64,000 nt of DNA from Collinsella sp. OM04-5. GTDB taxonomy: Bacteria; Actinomycetota; Coriobacteriia; Coriobacteriales; Coriobacteriaceae. The translations under genes were made by a program, and so were the position numbers. The notes under the pieces were generated by a model. It was not told the origin of the DNA. It made no database searches and was given only the letters and a program-made list of their open reading frames with translations. The DNA lies in assembly GCF_003439125.1 (NCBI RefSeq), contig NZ_QSUU01000003.1, forward strand, positions 137,955 to 201,954, read 5' to 3'. This document shows positions 12,244 through 22,149 of this stretch, piece after piece (position 1 is the stretch's first letter; each line of letters begins with the position of its first letter).

Positions 12244-12528
12244 CTAGCCCAGAACCTCTACCTCGACAGCTGTGTCGAGGCGAGCGGCCAGTGCACGGGC
12301 GAGCGTGCGAATGGCCTTGATGGTACGGCCACGACGGCCGATGACCTTAGCGACGTCATCCTCGGCAACCGAAACCTCAATCGTAGAGGCGTCGTCACCA
12401 TCGATGACCTCGAGGCTCACGGAATCCGGGTCGTCGACGATCTGAACAACGAGATATTCGACGAGATCGGCGATGCGATCTGAGAGCATTGCCTCACCCT
12501 CGAGCTGTGCAGCGTCAACCTCAGGCAC
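12244..12528 (-). CDS. khpA: KH-domain RNA-binding protein KhpA
   Basis: A 94-residue single KH-domain protein (YlqC/KhpA family). In Gram-positives it pairs with KhpB and influences cell-wall synthesis and cell size. The KH motif VIGRRGRTIKAIRTL is intact. The start is GTG at 12528, and its GAGGAG site overlaps the end of rpsP. The position between rpsP and rimM is the usual one. Confidence 0.93.
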   Translation of the reverse strand: MPEVDAAQLEGEAMLSDRIADLVEYLVVQIVDDPDSVSLEVIDGDDASTIEVSVAEDDVAKVIGRRGRTIKAIRTLARALAARLDTAVEVEVLG

Positions 12529-12531
12529 GAT

Positions 12532-12873
12532 TTACTCCTCGGCGCCCTCAGCGGCCTCAGCGGCAGCCTTAGCGGCCTCGGCCTCTTTGGCGAGCTGCTT
12601 CTTGGACTTCTTGACGACGGTCTCGGTCTTCTCGCCCTCGTTAGCGGCCTTGACCAGAGCGGCGACGGCGTCGGTGAGCTGAGCGCCCTTGGACTGCCAG
12701 TCAGCAATCTTCTCGAGGTCGAGGTTGATGGTCTTGGGGGCGGTCATCGGGTTGTAGCGGCCAACCTCCTCGATGATACGACCGTCACGCGGGGCGCGGG
12801 AATCGGCGACGACGACACGGTAGTACGGACGCTTCTTAGCGCCGTGACGAGCAAGGCGAATCTTGACTGCCAA
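12532..12873 (-). CDS. rpsP: 30S ribosomal protein S16
   Basis: Small-subunit assembly protein and first gene of the rpsP-khpA-rimM-trmD-lepB operon. The start is TTG at 12873, directly behind GGAGGAGTTTCC, and gives the canonical N-terminus (M)[19 protein letters not shown] longer reading from 12909 would include the ribosome site and is rejected. The 113-residue product ends in an Ala/Glu/Lys tail longer than in E. coli. Confidence 0.96.
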   Translation of the reverse strand: MAVKIRLARHGAKKRPYYRVVVADSRAPRDGRIIEEVGRYNPMTAPKTINLDLEKIADWQSKGAQLTDAVAALVKAANEGEKTETVVKKSKKQLAKEAEAAKAAAEAAEGAEE

Positions 12874-12929
12874 AGGAAACTCCTCCAACCAAGCAGCTTT
12901 AGGCTGCAACTACAAACAAACAGTTGAAC

Positions 12930-12958
12930 ATAATACGCCATCGACGCGGGCAGGTGAA
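12930..12958 (-). promoter_or_regulatory. Promoter of the rpsP operon
   Basis: On the minus strand TTCACC (12958-12953) and TATTAT (12935-12930) are 17 nt apart, giving a leader of about 50 nt before the TTG start of rpsP. This lies in the rpsP/dinB divergent intergenic region. Confidence 0.55.
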
Positions 12959-13062
12959 GTCCGTGAGACCAACTTCTTCGGTGTAGTCGAGGGCAAATCC
13001 ATATCTTAGACAAGAATTCGCGATTTGCAAGCACATACACGCACCCCACATGAGCTGCGCGG

Positions 13063-13068
13063 TATACT
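13063..13068 (+). promoter_or_regulatory. -10 box of a probably leaderless dinB transcript
   Basis: TATACT ends 6 nt before the dinB ATG at 13075. The expected transcription start therefore falls on or next to the start codon. No Shine-Dalgarno sequence is seen upstream of this ATG. No good -35 is apparent. Confidence 0.45.
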
Positions 13069-13074
13069 CATGAC

Positions 13075-14331
13075 ATGGAAAGACGCGAACATACATACGG
13101 TTATGAGGATGCTGCGGGCGTCACGCCGCCGCCCTGGACGGGTCCGGCGGTGGGCCTGATGGACCTCGATGCATTTTTTGCGAGCGTGGAGATGCTCGAT
13201 CATCCCGAATGGCGCGGCAAACCGCTCATCGTGGGCGGAGACGCCGAATCACGCGGCGTCGTGTCCACGTGCTCGTACGAGGCACGTCGCTTTGGTGTGC
13301 ATTCTGCCATGGCCTCGGCCGAGGCGCGGCGTCTGTGCCCACAGGCCATTTGGACGCATGGGCATTTCGATCGCTACCACGAGGTCAGCGCGCAGGTCAT
13401 GGCGATTCTCGCCGACGAGACCCCGCGCGTTGAGCGCGTATCCATCGACGAGGCCTTTATCGATATCACGCCGGGCCGCTTTGCGCCCGAAGACCCGCTA
13501 CTGGTTGCGCGGCGTATAAGCGACCGCGTGGCAGCGCTGGGAGTGACCTGCTCCATTGGCGTGGGCTGCAACAAGACGGTCGCAAAGATCGCAAGCGAAC
13601 GGGACAAGCCGTTTGGGCTGACCATCGTGCGCCCCGGAACCGAGCAGCGCTTTTTGGCCGCGCTGCCGGTATCTGCCATGAGCGGAATCGGGCGTTCAGC
13701 CGAGGAGCGACTGCGTCGCATGCGCGTCTATACGCTCGGCGAGCTTTCACGCGCGCCAGAGTCCACCCTGGCTGCAATCTTTGGCGTGAATGGCGAGCGC
13801 ATGCGTCAACGTGCTTTGGGGCTCGAAGTATCCGAGGTCACCAGCCTGGAAGAGGAACGTGAAGTTAAATCAGTGAGCAATGAGCGCACCTTTGCGAAGG
13901 ATTTGACTGAGCGTGGGGATATCGAGGCGGCGATCGCGCTGCTCGGCGAGTCGGTTGGGCGGCGCCTGCGCCGTCAGGGGCTGACAGGCGGAACCGTAAC
14001 GCTCAAGCTCAAGTATTCCTATGGCAGCGGACGCACGGCACAGCGCCGCTTGCCCCACCCCACCGACGACGAGAATATCTTTGTGGCCGTAGCGCTCGAG
14101 CTGCTCGACAATATCTGGCAAGAAGGCATGCACGTGCGTCTGGCGGGTATCGGCATGAGCGATTTCAACCACCAAGGCGGTATCCAAACCGACCTGTTCT
14201 GCAAGATCGATGACCGCGGAGCGCAATCCAGCGACCGCCGCGACCTCTCCGTCGCTATCGACGCCGTCCGGGACAAATTCGGCGACACCGCCCTATCCTT
14301 CGGCCGCCAATCCCGCTTCTCCCCCCAATGA
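13075..14331 (+). CDS. dinB: DNA polymerase IV
   Basis: Y-family translesion polymerase that copies past damaged bases. The 418-residue protein has the catalytic acidic residues Asp30 and Asp32 in MDLDAFFASVE and Asp125/Glu126 in SIDEAF, followed by the helix-hairpin-helix thumb and the little-finger domain. An N-terminal extension of about 25 residues precedes the catalytic strand. It is transcribed alone, divergently from rpsP and convergently with rsfS. The start codon lacks a ribosome site and may be leaderless. No LexA-type operator was recognised. Confidence 0.95.
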   Translation: MERREHTYGYEDAAGVTPPPWTGPAVGLMDLDAFFASVEMLDHPEWRGKPLIVGGDAESRGVVSTCSYEARRFGVHSAMASAEARRLCPQAIWTHGHFDRYHEVSAQVMAILADETPRVERVSIDEAFIDITPGRFAPEDPLLVARRISDRVAALGVTCSIGVGCNKTVAKIASERDKPFGLTIVRPGTEQRFLAALPVSAMSGIGRSAEERLRRMRVYTLGELSRAPESTLAAIFGVNGERMRQRALGLEVSEVTSLEEEREVKSVSNERTFAKDLTERGDIEAAIALLGESVGRRLRRQGLTGGTVTLKLKYSYGSGRTAQRRLPHPTDDENIFVAVALELLDNIWQEGMHVRLAGIGMSDFNHQGGIQTDLFCKIDDRGAQSSDRRDLSVAIDAVRDKFGDTALSFGRQSRFSPQ

Positions 14332-14345
14332 TTTGCGTTTTGGGC

Positions 14346-14387
14346 AAAAAGAAAGCCGGGCAGCTGCAGGTAGTGCAACTGCCCGGC
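14346..14387 (-). terminator. Terminator of the rplU-rsfS transcription unit
   Basis: On the minus strand GCCGGGCAG pairs perfectly with CTGCCCGGC, with a further inner pairing TTGCA/TGCAG, followed by TTTCTTTTTG. It lies just past the rsfS stop and also separates the convergent dinB gene. Confidence 0.85.
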
Positions 14388-14432
14388 GAACGGTAGAGGG
14401 TGGCTCTAGAGAAGCCCTGCCCAAATAAGGTC

Positions 14433-14888
14433 CTAAAGGAGATTGAGGGGGAGCTGGGGAGCGTCGCCCCAGAGCTTCTCGAGGCGGTAGTAGTCGCGGG
14501 CCTCAGGGGTGAAGACGTGGACGACAACCGAGCCGTAATCCATGAGCATCCAGGTCTTCTGCTCGCGGCCCTCGATGGAGAACGGGTGCTCACCGCAGGC
14601 CTCGGCAACCTTCTCCTCGATCTCGTCGACGATAGAATCGACCTGACGGTTGTTGGTACCGGTGGCGATCACAAAGTAATCGCACACGTCGGAGAGCTCG
14701 GTCAGATCGAGCACCTGCACGTCCTCGCCCTTCTTGTCGTAGGCGGCCTGCGCGGCGGCGCGGGCGACATCCTCGGCGGCGACACCGCTCGCGGACAGCG
14801 AGGCAGCGGTGCGGTCGGACGTGGCAACGAAGCTCTTGTGCTCCACACCTTCAAGAATCTGCTCGTCGGTCATGGTCTCATCGGCCAT
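14433..14888 (-). CDS. rsfS: Ribosomal silencing factor RsfS
   Basis: Binds ribosomal protein L14 and blocks subunit joining when nutrients are low. The 151-residue product contains the conserved YFVIATGTNNRQVDSIVDEI and GSVVVHVFTPEARDYYRLEKLW blocks. The ATG at 14888 has AAGAGG about 7 nt upstream; a GTG at 14909 is an alternative. It is last in the obgE-nadD-yqeK-rsfS series. Confidence 0.93.
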   Translation of the reverse strand: MADETMTDEQILEGVEHKSFVATSDRTAASLSASGVAAEDVARAAAQAAYDKKGEDVQVLDLTELSDVCDYFVIATGTNNRQVDSIVDEIEEKVAEACGEHPFSIEGREQKTWMLMDYGSVVVHVFTPEARDYYRLEKLWGDAPQLPLNLL

Positions 14889-14916
14889 GGAATACCTCTT
14901 TCTAGACACACCCGAG

Positions 14917-15525
14917 CTAGCGCAGCTGGGCGTAATGGTTGTAAATCGTAATAGCCGTGGGATAAAGATAGCGCCCGGACTGGATCACGTAGACCAGACC
15001 CTGCGCAAAACAGGAGAAGAACAACTCGTCAAGCGTCGACTCCCCCACCATCTTGCGCAGCGCGATGGCATAATCACCATGGCGGTTGGGCTCGATGGCA
15101 TCGGCCACAAAGACCACCATATCGAGCGGCGTCATGTCGCAGGCGCCAACGGTGTGACGGTCGACAGCCTGGAAAACAGCAGGCGACAACTCGGGGAAAA
15201 GCTGCGGAAGCTCATAGGCGGCAACAGGACCATGCAAAAGCGGCGTCGCGGCGGAAGGAGAGCCGGCAATCTTAATGCCGTAATGCAGAGCGCGCGTAAC
15301 CAGCTCGTCGTCGGAGAGCACTTTGTCCCAGTCGTGGATCAGACCGGCAGCAGCGGCATCAAAGCGGTCAACGCCGTAGACCTCGGCCAGATGAAGTGCG
15401 GTCTCGGCAACACCCAGCGAATGCACATAGCGCTTGCGCTTATCCTTCATTCGAACATCGAGCAGCTCTTGAATGCGCTTGAGCAGCGCGCGCTCATCGC
15501 CTTCAAACTGATCCTCTACCGACAA
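14917..15525 (-). CDS. yqeK: HD-domain hydrolase, YqeK (Ap4A) type
   Basis: YqeK-family proteins hydrolyse diadenosine tetraphosphate symmetrically to two ADP. The 202-residue protein has the HD metal-binding pattern: His in YVHSLGVAETA, the pair in AGLIHDWDK, a further His in PLLHGPVAAYEL and an Asp in VVFVADAIEPNR. The start is TTG at 15525 with GGGGGT upstream. The nadD-yqeK-rsfS order is conserved in Gram-positives and supports the call. Confidence 0.88.
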   Translation of the reverse strand: MSVEDQFEGDERALLKRIQELLDVRMKDKRKRYVHSLGVAETALHLAEVYGVDRFDAAAAGLIHDWDKVLSDDELVTRALHYGIKIAGSPSAATPLLHGPVAAYELPQLFPELSPAVFQAVDRHTVGACDMTPLDMVVFVADAIEPNRHGDYAIALRKMVGESTLDELFFSCFAQGLVYVIQSGRYLYPTAITIYNHYAQLR

Positions 15526-15537
15526 CGTAGACCCCCA

Positions 15538-16215
15538 TCACTCAAAATCTTCTTGACCCAGATCGGTATACAGCCCGCGTTTGCGAATATAGCCGAGCAC
15601 GGACTCGCTCGTAAGATAGCGCACGCTCATGCCACGGGCAACTCGCTTGCGAATGTTGGTCGAGCTAATCGCCAGCGCCGGAATCTGGATATAACGCACG
15701 TCAAACGGCAGGCCCGACTCTTTGATTCGCGCGCGAGCAGTATCGATATCAAAGCCCGGTCGCGTCGCCGCAATAAACGTGGCAAGCTCGGCGATTCGGT
15801 CGGCATCATGCCAGGTCACAATATCGATAATCGCGTCGGCGCCCGTAATAAAGTAGAGCTTTACCTGAGGCGGGTAAAAGTCGCGAAGGGCATGAAGCGT
15901 ATCGGCCGTATAGGTCACGCCCGGACGGTCGATCTCGAATCGGCTCGCCAAAAAAGCCGGATTCGCAGCGGTGGCGAGGACCGTCATGGCATAACGATCC
16001 TCGGCAGGCGTCACCGGTTTGTCGAGCTTAAAGGCGGGAGAGCCGGCCGGCATAAAGAGCACGGCGTCCAAGTCGAGCGACTCGCGCGCCTGCTCGGCGG
16101 TAACCAAGTGCCCGTAATGAATCGGGTCGAAGGTGCCACCCATAATGCCAAGCCGAAACTCCTGCCCATCCTTGATAGGCAGCTCAGGCAGACCAATTCC
16201 ACCGCGCAGCGACAT
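15538..16215 (-). CDS. nadD: Nicotinate-nucleotide adenylyltransferase
   Basis: Transfers AMP from ATP to nicotinate mononucleotide in NAD synthesis. The 225-residue protein carries the nucleotidyltransferase motif GGTFDPIHYGH near residue 26 and the C-terminal ISSTNIRKRV motif. It starts with ATG at 16215, 3 nt after the obgE stop, so coupling is likely. Confidence 0.95.
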   Translation of the reverse strand: MSLRGGIGLPELPIKDGQEFRLGIMGGTFDPIHYGHLVTAEQARESLDLDAVLFMPAGSPAFKLDKPVTPAEDRYAMTVLATAANPAFLASRFEIDRPGVTYTADTLHALRDFYPPQVKLYFITGADAIIDIVTWHDADRIAELATFIAATRPGFDIDTARARIKESGLPFDVRYIQIPALAISSTNIRKRVARGMSVRYLTSESVLGYIRKRGLYTDLGQEDFE

Positions 16216-16218
16216 AGC

Positions 16219-17700
<1,482 letters not shown>

Positions 17701-17702
17701 CT

Positions 17703-17747
17703 ACAAAAAGAGGGAGACCCTTGAATCCTAAAACTCAAGTGCCTCCC
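17703..17747 (-). terminator. Terminator or attenuator between rpmA and obgE
   Basis: On the minus strand GGGAGGCACTTGAG folds against TTCAAGGGTCTCCC with small mismatches and is followed by TCTTTTTG. It would release most rplU-rpmA transcripts before obgE. Confidence 0.75.
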
Positions 17748-17772
17748 ACATATGTGCTCTATGAAGGGTGAA

Positions 17773-18030
17773 TTACGCGTTCGCGAGCGGGCGTACGCTG
17801 ACCCTGTGCTTGATACCCTTGTGGAACTCAACGGTACCGTCGACCAGCGCGAACAGCGTGTCGTCCTTGCCACGGCCAACGTTCTCACCCGGGTGGATGT
17901 GCGTGCCGTGCTGACGGACGAGAATCGTGCCCGTGGTTACCGTCTGGCCGGCATAGCGCTTCGTGCCAAGGCGCTGACCGCGGGAGTCACGGCCATTACG
18001 GGAGGAACCGAGTCCTTTTTTGTGTGCCAT
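17773..18030 (-). CDS. rpmA: 50S ribosomal protein L27
   Basis: Large-subunit protein near the peptidyl-transferase centre. The 85-residue product begins [20 protein letters not shown], the classical L27 N-terminus with no cleavable leader of the Firmicutes type. It lies 33 nt downstream of rplU in the usual rplU-rpmA-obgE order. Confidence 0.97.
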   Translation of the reverse strand: MAHKKGLGSSRNGRDSRGQRLGTKRYAGQTVTTGTILVRQHGTHIHPGENVGRGKDDTLFALVDGTVEFHKGIKHRVSVRPLANA

Positions 18031-18063
18031 TGTGTATACCTACTCTTTCGTTACGAGTGTAAT

Positions 18064-18438
18064 CTACTCGGCGACGGGAGCCTCGGCAACAGCCTCGGCC
18101 TCTGCCTTGACAGCCTTCTTGGCGCGGGACGTAGCCTGGACCTTCACGATCTTCAGCTTGGTGAGCTGCTGACGGTGACCCTTCAGACGACGATAGCGCT
18201 TACGCTTGTGGAACTTGAAGACCAGCTGCTTCTCGCCCTTGAACTGCTCAACGATCTGAGCGGTAACCTTGGCCTTGGCCAGCTTGTCGGGATCGGTGAC
18301 GATCTTCTTACCATCGTTGAGGAAGATGACCGGCAGGGTGACCTTGTCGCCCTCATTGCCCTCGATCTTCTCGACGGTGATGACATCGTCGGTGGCGACC
18401 TTGTACTGCTTGCCGCCCGTGTTAACGATTGCGTACAT
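18064..18438 (-). CDS. rplU: 50S ribosomal protein L21
   Basis: Large-subunit protein. The start is the ATG at 18438, with GAAGGG upstream, giving the canonical MYAIVNTGGKQYKV. A reading from 18459 would add seven non-conserved residues. The 124-residue product has the FKFHKRKRYRRLKGHRQQ block and a C-terminal Ala/Glu extension. Confidence 0.96.
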   Translation of the reverse strand: MYAIVNTGGKQYKVATDDVITVEKIEGNEGDKVTLPVIFLNDGKKIVTDPDKLAKAKVTAQIVEQFKGEKQLVFKFHKRKRYRRLKGHRQQLTKLKIVKVQATSRAKKAVKAEAEAVAEAPVAE

Positions 18439-18480
18439 GTTTACTTGCCCTTCATGCATCAGTTAGTGCAACAGCCGAAT

Positions 18481-18509
18481 ATAGTAGCAGGCGATAATAC
18501 CCCCGTCAA
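18481..18509 (-). promoter_or_regulatory. Promoter of rplU-rpmA
   Basis: On the minus strand TTGACG (18509-18504) and TACTAT (18486-18481) are 17 nt apart, close to consensus. The -35 overlaps the stop codon of the upstream DUF2344 gene (18506-18508). The start of transcription would be near 18474. Confidence 0.75.
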
Positions 18510-19318
18510 CGAGTATGTGGAGCAAATCCACAAGTTCGCACAGGTATGGGGCTGACGAGTCGGCCCTCGTCGTCCTCGCATGCTTGATTCTGACGCTCGA
18601 CATCGTAGGAGCAGATGGTCACGAGGTCTTGCATACCGGTGGAAACAATAGGTGCATCGACGCCCGGGGTCAAGCCCTGCAACAAAACATCAGCAGCAGA
18701 AAGCAAAATCTCCGGACGCATGGAGCCCTCGTTGTCGGCATGGGTGTCGAGCATGAGCACCAGATGGTCCTCACACTCCCCCGCCGTGAGCTCATAGCCA
18801 ACGAGCGTATGGTCCAGATCAAGTCGCTTGCTCTTTTTGCCGCGTGCATAGTCAATGCCATGACCCGCGCGCAGCGTGTCGATCGCAGCTCGCACCTCGT
18901 CGGCGCTCACGGGAGCCTCTGGGTCCAGATGCAAGTCGATGCGGTATGACAGACGCGTAAGCTGAGCCGTCAGCGCCGGCGTGCGCACGTCGATGTAGGC
19001 AGCCTCGATGGGCGCCAGATCGGCAGGCGATGCAGCGGCCAGGCGTTCAAAGGCCTCGTCGAGCGCGACGAACTCGGTCATAAACAGGTCATACCACTCG
19101 CAGGTCGACGACGTGCCCACGGGCAGCGCCGACGAAAAGCCCACGCGCATATGCGGCGAGAAACCCTGCGTCACGGCATAGGGCAGGCCCGCACGGCGCA
19201 CGATGCGCTCAATGGTATGAATTAGTTCCAGGTGGCCCAGGTACTTAAGGCGATCACGCTTGCCGTAGCGAACGCGCAGCCTAAAGAGCGTGGGATTGTC
19301 GGTCAAGCGCTCACTCAT
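18506..19318 (-). CDS. DUF2344 / TIGR03936 radical SAM-linked protein
   Basis: A 270-residue protein of the family found next to, or fused with, B12-type radical SAM proteins. Its biochemical role is not established. The N-terminal FRLRVRYGKRDRLKYLGHLE and PYAVTQGFSPHMRVGFSSALPVG blocks are diagnostic. Its ATG overlaps the stop of the upstream radical SAM gene by ATGA (19315-19318), which indicates translational coupling and a joint function. Confidence 0.85.
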   Translation of the reverse strand: MSERLTDNPTLFRLRVRYGKRDRLKYLGHLELIHTIERIVRRAGLPYAVTQGFSPHMRVGFSSALPVGTSSTCEWYDLFMTEFVALDEAFERLAAASPADLAPIEAAYIDVRTPALTAQLTRLSYRIDLHLDPEAPVSADEVRAAIDTLRAGHGIDYARGKKSKRLDLDHTLVGYELTAGECEDHLVLMLDTHADNEGSMRPEILLSAADVLLQGLTPGVDAPIVSTGMQDLVTICSYDVERQNQACEDDEGRLVSPIPVRTCGFAPHTR

Positions 19319-21192
19319 GCGCGATCACCCATCAATACATTCTTGGCGTGGAGCGTGGGACAGATTCCGCAGCCGGTGCACGACGTGCGGGTGCAATCGG
19401 GCGTCGTGACGCCCTCGAGCGAACGGCGATACTCGCGCTCGAGGAAACCGCGCGAGCAGCCGGGGCTCACGTGCTCCCAGGGCAGACGCCAGTCCAGCTC
19501 ATAGGGCAGGTGCACCAGCTCGTTGAGGTCGATGCCGTTTTTGGCAGCGGCCTCCTTCCAGTTGTCGAGCGAGAAGTGCTCCACCCAGGCGTCGAAGCGC
19601 GAGCCCGCACGCCAGGCATCGATGATGACCGGCGTCATATCGCGACCGGCACGGGAGAGCGCGGCCTCGATGAGCGAGGTCTCGGCATCGTGGTAATGCA
19701 CGCGGACGGCACGGTTGCGAACGCTCGTGATAAGCAGCTTCTGGCGACGCTTGACGTCGTCGTAGTCGAGCTGCGGGCACCACTGGAACGGCGTAGCAGC
19801 CTTGGGGATAAAGACCGAAACCGAGATAGACACCGAGATAGACCCGCGGCGCGCCTTGGGCACCACGGAGCGGCCGAGCTCCAACACGTGATCGGCCAGG
19901 CTGGCGATAGCCACGATGTCCTCGTCGCGCTCGCCGGGAAGGCCCATCATGAAGTAGAGCTTCATGCGGTTCCAGCCGGCCTCGAAGGCTGCCTTGGCCG
20001 CGCGATCCAAGTCCTCCTCGGTCACGTTCTTGTTGATGATGTCGCGCATACGCTGGCTGCCCGCCTCGGGCGCGAACGTCAGGCCGCCCTTCTTTTCGCC
20101 GGCGACCGACTCGGCCATATCCACGCCAAACGAATCCAGGCGCTGCGAGGGAATGGACACGCGAATGCCCGTGTCTTCCAGACGGCGGTTAAGGCGACCG
20201 AGCACATCGCGGATGCAGGAGTGGTCGGTCGTCGAAAGCGAGGTGAGCGACACCTCGTCATAGCCAGTCTTTTCCAAGCCCTGGATTACCGATGACACGA
20301 TCTGGTCGGCCGAGCGCTCGCGTACCGGACGATACGTCATGCCTGCCTGGCAAAAACGACAGCCGCGGGCGCAGCCACGCAAGATCTCGATAGACAGGCG
20401 ATCGTGGACGAGCTGCGCATACGGCACGCACGACTGAGAAAGCGGATTGGTGGCACCAAAGTCCTCGACGACGCGCTTGTAGACTACCGGCGGGACGTCC
20501 TTACCCTCGCGCGGCACGGTGTAGCCATGCGGCGAGCAGGGCTCGTCATGACGTACCTCATACAGGGATGGCACATAGGTGCCGGCGACCGTCGCGAGCT
20601 GCTCGACAATCTGAGCGCGCGAGACGCCCTCGTCGCGCAAGCGGCGATGCAGCTGGCAGATCTCGAGCAGCGACTCCTCGCCCTCGCCAATGAGGATGGC
20701 ATCGAAGAATGCCGCGTACGGCTCGGGGTTATACACCGAGGGACCACCGGCGACGATGATGGGATCGTCCTCGGTACGGTCAGCAGCCAACAGCGGAATG
20801 CCAGCGAGATCGAGCGCTTCGAGGAAGTTCGTCACGGCCATCTCGTGCGGCACGTGCATGCCGACGATGTCGAACGAGGCCACGGGCGCTGCACCCTCGA
20901 GCGACAGCAGCGGAATCCCCGCCTCGCGCATGGCATCGCCCATATCGGGCCACGGCACGTAGCCTCGCTCGCAGGAAATGCCCTCGGCCTGATTAAGGAT
21001 GTTGTAGAGAATGGCGATGCCCTGGTTGGGCAGACCGACCTCATACACGTCCGGATAGATCATGCAGCAGCGATAGTCGGCATCGGCCTTTGAGAGCGTG
21101 CCCCACTCGTGGTCGATATAGCGACTCGGCTTTTCGACCTTGGCGAGCAACGGCTCAATCAGATGAAAACAATCTTGGTACGGAACGCGCAA
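19315..21192 (-). CDS. TIGR03960 B12-binding-type radical SAM protein
   Basis: A 625-residue protein with an N-terminal B12-binding-like Rossmann region (about 50-180) and a radical SAM core whose cluster cysteines are Cys274, Cys278 and Cys281 in CARGCRFCQ. The C-terminus holds another cysteine group, CTRTSCTGCGIC, that could bind a second cluster. The start is TTG at 21192. It is coupled to the DUF2344 gene and follows the cell-shape operon, as in other Gram-positives. The substrate is unknown; a tRNA- or ribosome-related modification is only a guess. Confidence 0.85.
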   Translation of the reverse strand: MRVPYQDCFHLIEPLLAKVEKPSRYIDHEWGTLSKADADYRCCMIYPDVYEVGLPNQGIAILYNILNQAEGISCERGYVPWPDMGDAMREAGIPLLSLEGAAPVASFDIVGMHVPHEMAVTNFLEALDLAGIPLLAADRTEDDPIIVAGGPSVYNPEPYAAFFDAILIGEGEESLLEICQLHRRLRDEGVSRAQIVEQLATVAGTYVPSLYEVRHDEPCSPHGYTVPREGKDVPPVVYKRVVEDFGATNPLSQSCVPYAQLVHDRLSIEILRGCARGCRFCQAGMTYRPVRERSADQIVSSVIQGLEKTGYDEVSLTSLSTTDHSCIRDVLGRLNRRLEDTGIRVSIPSQRLDSFGVDMAESVAGEKKGGLTFAPEAGSQRMRDIINKNVTEEDLDRAAKAAFEAGWNRMKLYFMMGLPGERDEDIVAIASLADHVLELGRSVVPKARRGSISVSISVSVFIPKAATPFQWCPQLDYDDVKRRQKLLITSVRNRAVRVHYHDAETSLIEAALSRAGRDMTPVIIDAWRAGSRFDAWVEHFSLDNWKEAAAKNGIDLNELVHLPYELDWRLPWEHVSPGCSRGFLEREYRRSLEGVTTPDCTRTSCTGCGICPTLHAKNVLMGDRA

Positions 21193-21201
21193 AAGAAACC
21201 C

Positions 21202-22131
21202 CTAAGCAGCGAGATCGGATGCATCTTGGTAGGACGCCATAGGACGGGTGGCACCGGCGACCGTGGTCACCAGGTCGCGAACGCGCGAGAACGTGGCGGC
21301 AGCGACCTCGTTGGCACGGCTGTAGTCCACATCGCGCTCGTAGAGCGACACGAGCGCGCGGCCCATGCCATAGGTACCCGCGGCGGCGGTAAGCGCCTTA
21401 ACGACAAAGCCGATGTGCGGCGTCTGCTTCACCAATGCGCGGGTGACGGCGCGAATCACCAGACCGCCGGCGAGCACGCCTGCGACCTCGTAGCCGCGCT
21501 CGGGCTTTATGCCGCGCCCAAAGATGGCCGCGAGCTCAAAGAGCATACCCACCTGCGCCAGCGCCATCACGGGATAGTCGGCACCCGGCAAAAACACCAG
21601 GGCGCCCGTCGCCATGTTAGTAAGCGCGCACGAGGTAATGATGCGATTTGCCGCCGCGATGCGCATAAAGGCAAAGTTGGCGGCAAAAGCCGTCTCCTTG
21701 TCCGTACGATCGAGAATCCAGCGGGCAAGCGTCTCGAGCAGATAGGTCTTATCGGTCGCCGCCACCACGCCGTGCATGGGCGTAGATTCCTCAACGAACG
21801 GCACCTCAACAGCGGACTCGGCAAGCACGCACACGGGCGCGCCGGCAATCACGAGCTCCTGCACAGCGCCCTCCAGGCGGTCGGATCCGCACGAGAGGAC
21901 CAACACCACGTCGGTATCGGCCTTGGGAACGATACGGTCCTCCCCCAGGCGATCAACACGCACAATGCCCGAAGTCGTCTGCGGCACAAAGGCATCGCGC
22001 ACCGTCTCGACCAAAAAGCGAGACGCAGTCGAATCAAGGTAAACCGAGACACGCACCGGTGTATCGGAATCCTTCTTAACAGACGCGCCCATCTTAAAAG
22101 CGCTGGTCAACTTATCTACGGGAATCTTCAT
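21202..22131 (-). CDS. DUF697-like membrane protein
   Basis: A 309-residue protein of unknown function. The N-terminal half is soluble and includes VVLVLSCGSDRLEGAVQELV. The C-terminal half has three to four hydrophobic segments with LPGADYPVMALAQVGMLFELA, which resembles the DUF697 domain often found with GTPases. No P-loop is visible, so it is not itself a GTPase. The ATG at 22131 follows GGAGGGG. It sits between rodA and the radical SAM gene in the same direction. Confidence 0.65.
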   Translation of the reverse strand: MKIPVDKLTSAFKMGASVKKDSDTPVRVSVYLDSTASRFLVETVRDAFVPQTTSGIVRVDRLGEDRIVPKADTDVVLVLSCGSDRLEGAVQELVIAGAPVCVLAESAVEVPFVEESTPMHGVVAATDKTYLLETLARWILDRTDKETAFAANFAFMRIAAANRIITSCALTNMATGALVFLPGADYPVMALAQVGMLFELAAIFGRGIKPERGYEVAGVLAGGLVIRAVTRALVKQTPHIGFVVKALTAAAGTYGMGRALVSLYERDVDYSRANEVAAATFSRVRDLVTTVAGATRPMASYQDASDLAA

Positions 22132-22149
22132 GGCAAACCCCTCCAGCGG

